Part shown: positions 54,431-63,820 of the stretch, piece by piece | Layout: each line of letters opens with the position of its first letter | How positions within the stretch are numbered: the stretch's first letter is position 1 | Assembly: GCF_001465875.1 (NCBI RefSeq) | Contig: NZ_LN901324.1 | Location: forward strand, 1,054,001-1,118,000 | Direction: 5' to 3' | Length of the DNA: 64,000 bases | Origin: Legionella saoudiensis | GTDB taxonomy: Bacteria; Pseudomonadota; Gammaproteobacteria; Legionellales; Legionellaceae | Program-made: the position numbers and the translations under genes | The notes under the pieces: generated by a model | What the model was told of the DNA's origin: nothing | The model's input: the letters and a program-made list of their open reading frames with translations, nothing else | Database searches by the model: none

Positions 54431-54464
54431 TTTTTTTCTTATCGTATTTGAGTATTCTATCCAT
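54431..54464 (-). pseudogene. 5' fragment of the IS-split gene
   Basis: Reading left from ATG 54464 gives MDRILKYDKK up to the IS border, in a frame that joins the 3' part (52300-53091) when the target copy has seven A residues. The frame is also open upstream of the ATG to a TAA at 54504. Weak ribosome site, so the true start is uncertain. Confidence 0.5.
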
Positions 54465-54680
54465 GTAGGGCTCTATTCTTTGATGATAAGTAATATCTAT
54501 TGGTTAGAGTGTAGCCTGCCTCTGTGATTTTTAATCTGCAAGAATCAGGCCATTTCTTTTAATAGTTCTTCACATTTACTAAAAATCTTTGTTTGGACAC
54601 GATTCTCGTTAGAATTATTAAACTTTTTTAAAACTTGTTTAACAGCATGGAAAAAAATTATCTCAGCTAATACGTAACAT
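54465..54680. other. Gap holding a short gene remnant
   Basis: No intact gene. A minus-strand frame (about 54676 to the TGA at 54545) has protein-like text (YVLAEIIFFHAVKQ, then SKCEELLKEMA) but no start codon, so it is probably the tail of a lost gene. Confidence 0.35.
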
Positions 54681-56465
54681 TCAGATTAACTTTGCCGAGC
54701 TAAATTCAAAAAGATGCTTAATTAGTCTATGCATTTCTTCTGGAACTTCATCAACGTGCATGGCCTCAATTATGGCTGTTGGAGTTAAACTTAGACCACA
54801 AACATTTTGAATATCTTGATTTAAAACACTTAATGCCTCCTTACCAGGAATAATTTCTAATCTGGTTAAAGGAGAATCCCAACAAGCTTCAAATTCATTT
54901 AAAGCTTGTTCATTTATTTTTGCTTTATGTTGTCCTGTTGAATTTGAACGAGCAAACCGCTCATTAAACTCCAAGTATTGAGCAGTTAAATAATGCTTTT
55001 TTGATATTGCAAATTCATCAAGTAAATTACCAATGTCATTAGGATATTCCAACTTTTTTCCTGTTCGTTTGAAAGTATCTTCAATCTTACGAGAAATTGC
55101 CCGACTAATAGCTTCAGGGACTAGTAAAAAATTTTCGATTTCTTTTCTTTTGTGAATAATTACATTATCACAAAAAATTTTACATTGAGAGATGATCGAT
55201 GAGCATTCCTCATCACTCCGATAATCCTTATCCATAATTGCGGACACTAATATTTGCACTCCAAGAGTAAATTCCATACCTACTTTTAAACTTCGAATTC
55301 GCTCAGGATTAAAACCCTCAACCGGAATTACGGCAAATTCGCTACGATTGCTAACAATATCAACCTTAAGTTTTTTTGCAAATTTACCTAAAATTTGAAA
55401 ATCCTTTCCCTCAACGAATAAGGCTTTGCGTGTTTTTGCAAGCTGAGTCAATATTGGATTAATATTGGAACCCAAAATAGAGAGTATTTCTCCTAACTGA
55501 GAAGGATTTTTAATTCTTTTCGCTGATGATTTCTTTTTATCTATAAGAACAATCTCATTGGTATCTGCTTCTGTTATTATTTCTGTTGAGTGTGTAGCAA
55601 TAATAATATCTGGACCAAGACTTTTTAAAATTCCAAGTAATTGCCTCTGAAGATCTGAATGCAAATAAATATCTGGTTCATCTATTAAAAATAAAGATAC
55701 TTCGCTAGACTGGATAACATGGGTAAGCATTTGGCACCAAACTTGGAAACCAAATCCTGCCCAAAAAATTTCCCTTGGAATTCGCTCTTCAGGACAAAAC
55801 ATATACAATTTAGGTTTGCCATGTGACGTGTCAATTTGGGGCTTTTCAATATCCATTCCAGGCCATGTTCTAATCAATGTTGAGCGAAACTCCTCGAATC
55901 TTTCGGGATAATAATACCAAATATTTCTGAAATTTCTGGCTGCTTTATAGTTAAATAGAGCGTTTCTTGCTGCTTCCTTTTCAAATAAACTTTCATTATG
56001 CTCTACAGGCCCTAGAATAGGTACAAACCCAATTGGACTGTTAAAGTTTGATTTAAATGTTATAGTGGATAATATTGGTTTACCTTGTGCATCTAAAATA
56101 AATAAGCAGCTATTGGCCTCAGGGAAATACAGCATCATCTTATTTCCATTAGATAAATAAAATGTAATTTTTGCGGGTTGAGTATCATCATAATTAAAAT
56201 AGATATTCTCTTCTGCAATAGAAATAGAATTTAAATCAATCTTGTAGCCATATGTGTTTCCATTCGGCCCCTCCACTCTCTCTGGCTTACGGCTACTTGC
56301 TTTTCTCATTGCTGCAGCTAAAATACGAAAAGCAGCTATTATTGTTGATTTTCCAGCATTATTTGGCCCTACCAAAATATTAAAGCTCTTTAAATTTAAC
56401 ACAAAATTATTAAATGCTTTAAATCTTTGAAAATCTACTCGAATAAAGCGATGGCTAATACTCAT
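54681..56465 (-). CDS. OLD-family ATP-dependent nuclease (AAA ATPase plus Toprim)
   Basis: 594 residues from ATG 56465 (GGAG upstream); a start at 56507 is less likely. The ATPase part has Walker A GPNNAGKST (33-41) and 'SLFLIDEPDIYLHSDLQRQL' (ABC-type signature and Walker B). The Toprim nuclease part has KALFVEGKDFQILG (the conserved Glu) and a later DKDYR (Asp pair). The single-gene layout fits class 1 OLD proteins; no UvrD-like partner (GajB) is adjacent. OLD proteins are DNA nucleases that block phage growth, so this is likely element-borne defence cargo. Confidence 0.85.
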   Translation of the reverse strand: MSISHRFIRVDFQRFKAFNNFVLNLKSFNILVGPNNAGKSTIIAAFRILAAAMRKASSRKPERVEGPNGNTYGYKIDLNSISIAEENIYFNYDDTQPAKITFYLSNGNKMMLYFPEANSCLFILDAQGKPILSTITFKSNFNSPIGFVPILGPVEHNESLFEKEAARNALFNYKAARNFRNIWYYYPERFEEFRSTLIRTWPGMDIEKPQIDTSHGKPKLYMFCPEERIPREIFWAGFGFQVWCQMLTHVIQSSEVSLFLIDEPDIYLHSDLQRQLLGILKSLGPDIIIATHSTEIITEADTNEIVLIDKKKSSAKRIKNPSQLGEILSILGSNINPILTQLAKTRKALFVEGKDFQILGKFAKKLKVDIVSNRSEFAVIPVEGFNPERIRSLKVGMEFTLGVQILVSAIMDKDYRSDEECSSIISQCKIFCDNVIIHKRKEIENFLLVPEAISRAISRKIEDTFKRTGKKLEYPNDIGNLLDEFAISKKHYLTAQYLEFNERFARSNSTGQHKAKINEQALNEFEACWDSPLTRLEIIPGKEALSVLNQDIQNVCGLSLTPTAIIEAMHVDEVPEEMHRLIKHLFEFSSAKLI

Positions 56466-56521
56466 GTAAGAAACTCCATAATAACAAGACCCATTTATGC
56501 TCTCCAAAAGTCATTATGAAT

Positions 56522-56815
56522 ACAATATATATTTACGATTAATATATTTGTATAAAGTTGTCTTTCCTACACCAACCATTTTACAAATAGACTGAATTGG
56601 ATGCCTTTTATTGCGCAAAGAGTTTTCACTAGCTCTTTCTGTTTATCAATTAGCTTTTCTGGTCTAGCTCCTTGGCGCCCCTTTTGCAGCTTCCAATCCA
56701 GCAAGTGTGCGTTCTTTAATTAAGTTACGCTCAAACTCAGAAAGAACGCCAAACAACTAAAACATCACCTTCTCTTAGAAGGTGTTCCACTTTTTCTAAT
56801 CCAGGGCACTCAGAA
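56522..56815 (-). pseudogene. Broken serine recombinase (resolvase/invertase)
   Basis: Three minus-strand frames together spell a resolvase: 'CPGLEKVEHLLREGDVLVVW', then after a deletion 'SEFERNLIKERTLAGLEAAK', 'ARPEKLIDKQKELVK' and 'SICKMVGVGKTTLYKYI'. At least two frameshifts and the loss of the middle third make it inactive. Relic of an older mobile element; the rest of 56466-57060 shows no gene. Confidence 0.7.
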
Positions 56816-57060
56816 AGGGAACCACTTATCTTATCTGTAAAAATTTATTCACATCCTGCTCTATTCAGTTCATCAAGTTGCTTACATAATTTATTAAAAT
56901 ATTTTATGTTTGACAAATAATTGTTCAGAAAATAAAATCTGTTCTTTTGATTAACCGTTTTATTCTAGTTGTAGCTAAAAAAACTTTCCTCTTGCAGTAG
57001 TCTTTACAGCAACATTACAGTTTTTATTCCTACCTCTTTCTAATAGTAAGAGAAAAAAAG

Positions 57061-57549
57061 ATGAAGAGAACCATTTTAATTATCATACTAACTTGTTGTT
57101 CATTTGCTATCAGCGCTAAGCAAAAAGTGAATAAACCAATTAATACTTCTGCTTTCGTATCTCTTTGTTCTACGCTCAAAGAATGCAATTTAATAATTGC
57201 AATGTCTTATAAAAAAACTCTAGATAATGCTTGTATAAACGCATTTAATCATAAATCTGAGTCAGATTTACAAAATGTTGTTTTTAGATCTTGTGTAATT
57301 TCCTATAAACGTCTTTCATTGTTAACATTTAACGAAATGAAAAAACGTTTTTTCAAGTTATTTAATAATCCCAAATACCTAGATATAAGATCATACAATT
57401 TCAATACCTTTATGGAGTTAGTTATATTGGGTGACTTAGCAGATGACTACAAAATTGTTACTGGACGTTATCCTGCAGATAAGAAAGTTATGCTTTCGAA
57501 GGAAGATATCTCAAAATTTGAGAAAGCCATATTCCATCGTGAAGGTTAA
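57061..57549 (+). CDS. Small exported protein of unknown function
   Basis: 162 residues with signal peptide MKRTILIIILTCCSFAISA and a periplasmic body with several cysteines (positions near 36, 42, 60 and 80) that could pair. Not recognised. AT-rich compared with the genes on the left. It lies between the resolvase relic and the traA relic, so its place in the element is probably by chance or recombination. Confidence 0.6.
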   Translation: MKRTILIIILTCCSFAISAKQKVNKPINTSAFVSLCSTLKECNLIIAMSYKKTLDNACINAFNHKSESDLQNVVFRSCVISYKRLSLLTFNEMKKRFFKLFNNPKYLDIRSYNFNTFMELVILGDLADDYKIVTGRYPADKKVMLSKEDISKFEKAIFHREG

Positions 57550-57629
57550 AAATACACTCAGGATCACACCTTTCTTTTCGCTTATCATATTAGTAAATAA
57601 TTCATAGTACGTTTTTTAAATTTAAAAGC

Positions 57630-57851
57630 AAAAAAACAAGGCGTGCCCCTCTGGATTCTCAAGAAATTGCTATACATAATCATTTTAATAAACTTAAAAA
57701 ATCTAATCCAATTTTAGAAAAGTATCAGAGCTTATTAAAAATACGACATCAGATGATTGAATTTAAGTGAGAACAAATAGATAAACAACTACAAATTAAA
57801 GCACGTGAAATTATCAAAGACATTAATCTTTATGCTCAGTTAAAACGCTAG
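57630..57851 (+). pseudogene. Relic of a traA C-terminus
   Basis: The plus frame reads 'FNKLKKSNPILEKYQSLL', 'RHQMIEFK', a TGA stop (57768), then EQIDKQLQIKAREIIKDINLYAQLKR and TAG. It matches the end of TraA (RELKKSHPILNEYM..., EQIDKLLQIKAKQITQD...). A second relaxase gene once existed here. The rest of the gap 57550-58067 has no other recognisable gene. Confidence 0.8.
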
Positions 57852-58067
57852 ACACAAGGGTGTTCACGCCAATTTGAAATAGGCTAACTTGCTATAAAAG
57901 TAAATTCTCATAGGGCAATAAAATAGGGGTTTGTTTACCATTCATTTTCATTCTTCAATTTCCCGAAAATTACAATTCAATGAACCAATCAAGTCTGACT
58001 CCCTTGATTTAGATATGTACAAAAAATAATTAGCTACAAAATTAAACCATTATATAAAGAGTCTAAT

Positions 58068-58769
58068 TTATTGATTGATTTTTTTTGCTTCACTGTAAGA
58101 CATAGAGGGTTGGTATTTTATGGATTTGATATTTGCATTATTAATAAATAATATCTGATTTTCTATTTTAACCACGGAGCCTGATGTAAGATAAGATAAA
58201 ATCATTCCTTCATATCTGCTGTTATCTGTAAGTGTAACAATAACATTAGATTTTTTAGGCGAATAAAAAGCCCAAAATCCATTGATAAAACCAATTGAAA
58301 AAAAAGTTGCCAAAACAAGTAGTATAAATTTCAGAATTTCTGCATGCATTTTAGGAAAAAAAGATGGGGGGTTTAATGCTTGGATAGCCATGTAAAATAA
58401 TGCCCAACATAGTAAATAACTCCAAATGCGTGTGCCAAAAAAAGCATTCCATGAAATAACAATGAAGAGCAAAATAAACAGAACCATTGCCCCACAGTTC
58501 GAGCTCTTAGAGCTACTTGCTGAGTCTTTGTGATTATTTTGATCTACGTCCAGCTCAGGTATTCCGAACCAATATATTATCAAAAAAATCACTAAATTTA
58601 TTGGTAAAAAAGTGATCATTCCATTTATTATGTCACTTATAGATAATGGTATAACTTTGGGATCTAAACCTAAGCCATATAAATATCCAAGATAATAAGT
58701 TAAAGAGATAATAAAACCAATTGCTATTAAAATTGAAAGATAATGATTATTCTTTACATTAATATCCAT
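58068..58769 (-). CDS. Polytopic membrane protein of unknown function
   Basis: 233 residues with about five membrane segments (about 10-28, 45-65, 92-110, 117-130, 148-170) and a soluble C-terminal part that reads like a small beta-rich domain (NVIVTLTDNSRYEGMILSYL). Unrecognised. Alone in a gene-poor, AT-rich stretch of the element. Confidence 0.6.
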   Translation of the reverse strand: MDINVKNNHYLSILIAIGFIISLTYYLGYLYGLGLDPKVIPLSISDIINGMITFLPINLVIFLIIYWFGIPELDVDQNNHKDSASSSKSSNCGAMVLFILLFIVISWNAFFGTRIWSYLLCWALFYMAIQALNPPSFFPKMHAEILKFILLVLATFFSIGFINGFWAFYSPKKSNVIVTLTDNSRYEGMILSYLTSGSVVKIENQILFINNANIKSIKYQPSMSYSEAKKINQ

Positions 58770-58901
58770 GTTAATTAACTGATTTTTATTAATTATATTA
58801 GTATACAGGATAGAACGATTTTGAAAATGGACTTTTTTACATTGTATTGCCTACACATTTAGACCTTTAATAAACTTCATTAAATCAAAGGATAGGGTTG
58901 A

Positions 58902-59306
58902 TTACTGACAGTAAAAATAAAAATTATTGTACGCATCGGGAACCCCTCTTTTCTCAACAAAAAAGTATTGGGCAGTTTCTCGAGAATTATTGATATTACA
59001 GTCTACATTAACTTCTATTCTCAACTTGTTCTCATCGTCATCACATTCAATCAAAATCTGTGCCTTATGTTTCCACGGTGTAGCATAACAAAATAAAGAA
59101 GCTGTTCCCTTTGTTTTAATTCCTCTAAATAGGTCATCCGGGGAAGGTCTTTGCACACTCCAAAAAAGGTCCATTTCTGAGGTAAGAGAAATATATTGCC
59201 TCTTACCATTAGAGTCACCCCAAGGATAACTCTCCACAACTAAATTAGAGAAGCCATACACAGATCCTTGTAGAAGCACTAACATAACAGTTAATAAGCG
59301 TTTCAT
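58902..59306 (-). CDS. Small exported protein of unknown function
   Basis: 134 residues with signal peptide MKRLLTVMLVLLQGSVYG and cysteines near 73, 89, 102 and the last residue but one, suggesting disulfides. Not recognised. Perhaps periplasmic. It is on the same strand as the OMP gene but 159 nt away. Confidence 0.6.
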   Translation of the reverse strand: MKRLLTVMLVLLQGSVYGFSNLVVESYPWGDSNGKRQYISLTSEMDLFWSVQRPSPDDLFRGIKTKGTASLFCYATPWKHKAQILIECDDDENKLRIEVNVDCNINNSRETAQYFFVEKRGVPDAYNNFYFYCQ

Positions 59307-59465
59307 TCCATTTTATATAAATTATTAGCTTACATTAAATTCTAGCTTATTTATTACTTAATAGTATGTCGATATTATTGCCAAATCACATAGTGCAACT
59401 CCAAATAGTTTTATTTGGTTATCATCTATAGAATGGCCAGAGCACCATCTGGCCAGCCGATTCAA

Positions 59466-60098
59466 CTACATAAAATGGTAAGAAATACCCATTAAAATTG
59501 CCTGTTGTAGAAGAATATGAGTAAGAACTCCTGTCTCTAACTCAGTATTAATACTTAAATGAGGAGTTTTTCCCAAAATCATTTGATACCCTAAATTTAA
59601 AGTAGTTTGAGTATTAATTCGATAACCAATTCCTGCTTGAAACTCAGGTGAATACCCCAAAATGTCATTTATGGACTCTCGATCAACACGTAAACTACGA
59701 TACGCAATTCCTCCCTTAAGCCATAAATTTAATGGCAGCGGATTCAATTGCTTTGATTGAAAATCAATTAATACATCCAACGTAGGTTTAATTTGTACAT
59801 CAATAGGCACCCCACCCAATGCATTAACAACCTCCTTGGACATATTTAAACGCATGGTATTACCACTTTGTACCCCGATCTCAAGACCTAAAGTTCCTAT
59901 AGGAGTAAAAAATAAATCTCGACCAAAGCTCAAACGCCCCAAAGCTGTGTTCCCATCACGATTGGCAGCTCCAGAATAGTATGCTTGCCCTAAATCCGCC
60001 TCGATTTTCCATGGGCTTACCTTACCCTCATTAGCTGCTTGCACCATCCCCGAGCCGCTTAAAAATAACATTAAACTCATTAAAACGTGTTTTATCAT
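59466..60098 (-). CDS. Outer-membrane beta-barrel protein
   Basis: 210 residues with signal peptide MIKHVLMSLMLFLSGSGMVQA. The rest is alternating beta-strand text ending in SYHFM; a terminal aromatic residue beside the end is typical of barrel proteins. About eight strands fit an OmpA/OmpW-like barrel. It lies 25 nt after the second DUF1566 gene, so it is likely part of the same transcript. Role unknown; mating surface or exclusion is possible. Confidence 0.7.
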   Translation of the reverse strand: MIKHVLMSLMLFLSGSGMVQAANEGKVSPWKIEADLGQAYYSGAANRDGNTALGRLSFGRDLFFTPIGTLGLEIGVQSGNTMRLNMSKEVVNALGGVPIDVQIKPTLDVLIDFQSKQLNPLPLNLWLKGGIAYRSLRVDRESINDILGYSPEFQAGIGYRINTQTTLNLGYQMILGKTPHLSINTELETGVLTHILLQQAILMGISYHFM

Positions 60099-60123
60099 GA
60101 TTCTCTCTTTATTAATTCATGAA

Positions 60124-60897
60124 CTAAAAGCGGCTTATTGGCCTTACCTTACCCAGGGTATTGGATTTACTGTTTGCCGTAATTTCCCCTGTTGAGAAAT
60201 TAATAAGCCAGGCATTAGAAACACTAGACTCTGTCGAGCTCCAATAATATTCAGGAGCAAATGAAGACAGATTATTCTGATGAAGATTTTGATGCATAAG
60301 CTGCAACTCATAGGCTGAAGGTAAATACCATCCACCATAGCAAACACGACCCAAAGCAATCGGCGTTTTACAGGGTGTAATGCCATCATCCATCACTTGA
60401 AATTTACTAGCCTGTAACGCTGCAAAATCACCTTTGGTGTCATAAACTGTTTGTTGTGAAATAATCAGGCGCGTATTATTTTCTCCGGAGCCGATTCCAT
60501 CACTACGCGCATTAGTCACTTTATTGCCAGACTCACCATTTCGCCATTGAACTCCTTGCTCACCCGCATCAATACGGCTTGCGATTAAACCATGCTGACC
60601 TGTTTCATCCACATAAAAGATAATCCCTCCATGGTAAGCTTCACCAATTCCATGACGGGCCATTTGTTTTGATTTCAATACATTAATTTCTTGGGTTAAT
60701 TGCGCTATTTGATTTTGTTGGCTACTCAACTGAGTACTTAAATGATTCTGCGACTCCCCTAGATTATTAATACTAATTTTTAAGCGCCCTACTTCATTTT
60801 TAAGTAATTTAATGTGATCCCAAATGTCATCACCGGGATTTGCAAAAGCTGACATTTGAACAAAGAATAACAATGAGGTTATAAAATAACGGTTCAT
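60124..60897 (-). CDS. DUF1566-domain exported protein, copy B
   Basis: 257 residues from ATG 60897 (GGAG 7 nt upstream); an earlier in-frame start at 60975 hides the signal peptide (MNRYFITSLLFFVQMSAFA). A helical coiled-coil region (about 25-80) is followed by a DUF1566 lectin-like domain: 'GGIIFYVDETGQHGLIAS', 'CYGGWYLPSAYELQLMH', 'YYWSSTESS' and a final VRPISRF. It is a paralogue of the protein encoded 13 nt upstream, which supports tandem duplication. Such domains bind ligands at the cell surface. Possible link to lvrE, the gene after lvhB11-lvhD4 in the Legionella lvh cluster. Confidence 0.78.
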   Translation of the reverse strand: MNRYFITSLLFFVQMSAFANPGDDIWDHIKLLKNEVGRLKISINNLGESQNHLSTQLSSQQNQIAQLTQEINVLKSKQMARHGIGEAYHGGIIFYVDETGQHGLIASRIDAGEQGVQWRNGESGNKVTNARSDGIGSGENNTRLIISQQTVYDTKGDFAALQASKFQVMDDGITPCKTPIALGRVCYGGWYLPSAYELQLMHQNLHQNNLSSFAPEYYWSSTESSVSNAWLINFSTGEITANSKSNTLGKVRPISRF

Positions 60898-60910
60898 AAA
60901 TAAGCTCCAA

Positions 60911-61768
60911 TTAAAAACTATGAATTGCGCGAACAGCAGAAGTAAGGGATTTATCCTGAGCCTTAAACTCACCACTGAGAAAATCGACTGACAGTGCTTG
61001 GGTTGTATTCAGCTCCGTCGAGCTCCAATAAGGAGTATCTTGGAGTGCAGCAAGCCCCAAAGGTTTTAATGCACTATGCAACAGGACTAACTCATAAACC
61101 GAGGGTAAATACCACCCGCCATAACAGGCTTGAGAAGCCGTTAAGGTAGTTGGGCAAGGGGTCGTTCCATCGGCTAAAACCGCGTAATTGGCTGCGCGAA
61201 GTGCTGCAAAATCCCCATCTTGCTGATCGATTGTCTGTTCTGAAATCACCAATCGAGTATTGGTTTCTCCTGAACCTAAACCTTGTCCCTGAGCATTCGT
61301 TACCCTATCCCCTCCTTCTCCATTGCGCCATTCGATCGGGTGACCTAAATCAGTAAGAGACACGATTAATCCGTGTTGCTGTGTTGCATCCACATAAAAC
61401 ACCATCCCACCTTGGAAAATCTCACCAATTTGATGTGTGACAATAGGAAGCGCATCAATCTTTTGTTGCACCTCATCAATACGGCCATTTGCCTGTGAAT
61501 CCTGGGATTGCGTTTGCGTAATCGTCTGATTTAACTGAATCGTTAACTGATTCACTGAATTGGATAAAAGCTCTATTTTTGCATTAAGTTGATTTGTTGC
61601 CGCGGTAAGCTGATTAAACTGTGCATTAGATTGGCCATTTAACTCCGTGCGTAACCCATCAATTGCCGAGCGCACGTATTCAGTTGATGCCGGATTGGCA
61701 TAAGCGTGGACGTGCATCAAGGCTCCCGCCATCAGGCCGAACACAACATTGTATTTTTTGGACATCAT
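60911..61768 (-). CDS. DUF1566-domain exported protein, copy A
   Basis: 285 residues with signal peptide (KYNVVFGLMAGALMHVHAYA). A longer coiled-coil stalk (about 25-110) and the same C-terminal DUF1566 domain as copy B: 'GGMVFYVDATQQHGLIVS', 'CYGGWYLPSVYELVLLH', 'YWSSTELN', 'AVRAIHSF'. The two copies share layout and motifs but differ at many positions. The gene is 117 nt downstream of the VirD4-type gene. GGAG before the ATG. Stalk plus domain suggests a surface or periplasmic trimer (inference). Confidence 0.78.
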   Translation of the reverse strand: MMSKKYNVVFGLMAGALMHVHAYANPASTEYVRSAIDGLRTELNGQSNAQFNQLTAATNQLNAKIELLSNSVNQLTIQLNQTITQTQSQDSQANGRIDEVQQKIDALPIVTHQIGEIFQGGMVFYVDATQQHGLIVSLTDLGHPIEWRNGEGGDRVTNAQGQGLGSGETNTRLVISEQTIDQQDGDFAALRAANYAVLADGTTPCPTTLTASQACYGGWYLPSVYELVLLHSALKPLGLAALQDTPYWSSTELNTTQALSVDFLSGEFKAQDKSLTSAVRAIHSF

Positions 61769-61885
61769 TCATTCTCCGTTTCACCATTATTATTGGATCC
61801 TCTTAAACGTGCCTGTCCTCATAAAACCTTCCCTGACCTCCTTGTAACCTAGCCATTCAAACTAATTGATCGTGTTTAATCCTCC

Positions 61886-63820
61886 TTAATCAAGGTACTC
61901 TAATACACACTCATCCTCCGTATCCAAATGAGATAGCTTACGTACAAAAGGGACTTGTTTGGCTATTTGCTTTGGAACCCAAGTTTTACTGTATACATTG
62001 TTTTTCATGGCTGCCTCTAAATACCAAATAAATTGCTTGGCTTTTATTGGCGATGTATTTGAGCGAATAATCAACGATATTTGGGGTGACATTTTCATCA
62101 GTTCATCAGGCCGCATTAAAGGAATCGCCTGATAAGCAACGCTCTTGCCATCACTAATACCCTGTTGTTGCTGATTTACGGAATAACTAGCTACTCGTTG
62201 CGTGCGAGTGCCAAGCATTTTGGAAATAAGCTCAGCATCCCCCAGATCCTCTGTGGTGTATGCGATTTTTGTTTTAATGTTGATAAACGCTTTAGCTTCA
62301 TCATGACTGTACTTTTCATAGGTTTGTGCGATGTATTGAATCATTAAAATACAGCGTACCCGATACTCACGAAGCAGCTTCAATGAGCTACGTAGCTGCT
62401 CAATACGCCCTAATGATGAGAACTCATCAATCAAACACAACACGGGATAAGGCTCTTTAATGGGATCGGGCAACTCTTTGAGCATGCTTGAAATTAATTG
62501 CTGCCACATCAGCGTCAATAAAGGTGCTAAACGTTTCATTTCATCGTCACTAAATCCCATGTAAATGGTCATTTTCTTACGCCGTAACTCAGCAAAAGAG
62601 AAGTCAGAGTGACTTGTTGCCGCATCAATAAAGGGATCATCAAACAGCTCAAAATAACCACTAAAGGTTTCAATAATCCCTTGGCGTGTCTTTTCGGCAT
62701 TATTTAAATAGGAATACCCATTGCGATAAAACTCCGCATCAAAATGATCGGTGGAATCCAGAATCTCTTGAAGCCAATGATCGAACTGTTCTTGTTTTAC
62801 CAAGCGATTCATTTCGCCCAAAGTAGCTGGGTGCTCCTCTGAGTCTAATAAGAACAAAACTAACGTTTTAAATAACTTGCGGCTTCCTGCCGTCCAAATC
62901 GGTGACTCCTTGGGGCTATCAGGAATAAAGCTATGTGCGATTTGTTGGATGTTAGTCATGCGCTCTAATTTATTTTTTGAAATAACATCCAAAGGGTTAT
63001 AACAATGCGTCACCCCATCCGTACGCGTGGGCGCAAAACAGTAGCACTCATGACCTAATACTTCGTTCCGATAACCCGACGTCGTTTCATAAAGGCTAAA
63101 TTTCACATCATTACATACCACCGAATAGGGATAATGAAACAAATTAGGAATGGCAATGGAGCGGGACTTACCACTTCCGGTTGGTGCAAACACCAGAACA
63201 TGTTCAAAGCCATTCGAATATAAAGGAGCTCCCAAATGCTTACCAATAATAATGCTTTCTTGTTCCTGCTTAAAAAAGCCTGCTTGATGAATTTCCCAAC
63301 CACTCGCAAAATGCGCGTTTCCTAATGCCTTATGCTCTGAGCCAAAACGCTGTTGAAGGCGATTAGCCAATATCAACACAGGAATTAAACAGCCTAAAAG
63401 CGCGCTAAACCAAAACCGGTTATATGCCGTTGTATGCGGTGTTAAACTCAACACGACATCCATCAATTGTCTGATATTTGTAATACGAACGTGCATCCAC
63501 TCATTAAAAATGAGCGTCGTCATCACCACAGAAAATACGACACTCAATAGAAAACAAAGACTCCAATGACTAAATACACGCATCACCCCACCTTGCATCC
63601 ACAAGAATGCAAGAACATAGAGCATCCCAACACTACCCAAGCTAATGACAGTAGCGCTAATTTCCCCCTGCTGGATATCCCAAATAAATTCTGTAGGGTA
63701 TACAAAGAACATCGGCTGAGTATGCCATTGCTGGTTTAAAAGACTCACTAATTCAAAAAAGCAAAGTACATACAATATCGGCTTTAAATTAATGAGTACT
63801 TGGTGGCTACGTGCATTCAT
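61886..63820 (-). CDS. virD4: VirD4/TraG-type conjugative coupling protein
   Basis: 644 residues. N-terminal membrane segments (about 12-28, 60-80, 85-105, 138-152), then the coupling ATPase: Walker A APTGSGKS (212-219), Walker B 'VLCLIDEFSSLG'. It brings relaxase-bound DNA to the type IV channel. Its ATG overlaps the stop of the VirB11-type gene (TAATG). The order virB11-virD4 matches the lvh system of Legionella (lvhB11-lvhD4). The other T4SS genes must lie past the right edge. Confidence 0.9.
   Translation of the reverse strand: MNARSHQVLINLKPILYVLCFFELVSLLNQQWHTQPMFFVYPTEFIWDIQQGEISATVISLGSVGMLYVLAFLWMQGGVMRVFSHWSLCFLLSVVFSVVMTTLIFNEWMHVRITNIRQLMDVVLSLTPHTTAYNRFWFSALLGCLIPVLILANRLQQRFGSEHKALGNAHFASGWEIHQAGFFKQEQESIIIGKHLGAPLYSNGFEHVLVFAPTGSGKSRSIAIPNLFHYPYSVVCNDVKFSLYETTSGYRNEVLGHECYCFAPTRTDGVTHCYNPLDVISKNKLERMTNIQQIAHSFIPDSPKESPIWTAGSRKLFKTLVLFLLDSEEHPATLGEMNRLVKQEQFDHWLQEILDSTDHFDAEFYRNGYSYLNNAEKTRQGIIETFSGYFELFDDPFIDAATSHSDFSFAELRRKKMTIYMGFSDDEMKRLAPLLTLMWQQLISSMLKELPDPIKEPYPVLCLIDEFSSLGRIEQLRSSLKLLREYRVRCILMIQYIAQTYEKYSHDEAKAFINIKTKIAYTTEDLGDAELISKMLGTRTQRVASYSVNQQQQGISDGKSVAYQAIPLMRPDELMKMSPQISLIIRSNTSPIKAKQFIWYLEAAMKNNVYSKTWVPKQIAKQVPFVRKLSHLDTEDECVLEYLD

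Noticed and set aside
54681..56465. Gabija (GajA-GajB) system
   Set aside because: The OLD protein has no UvrD-type helicase next to it on either side.
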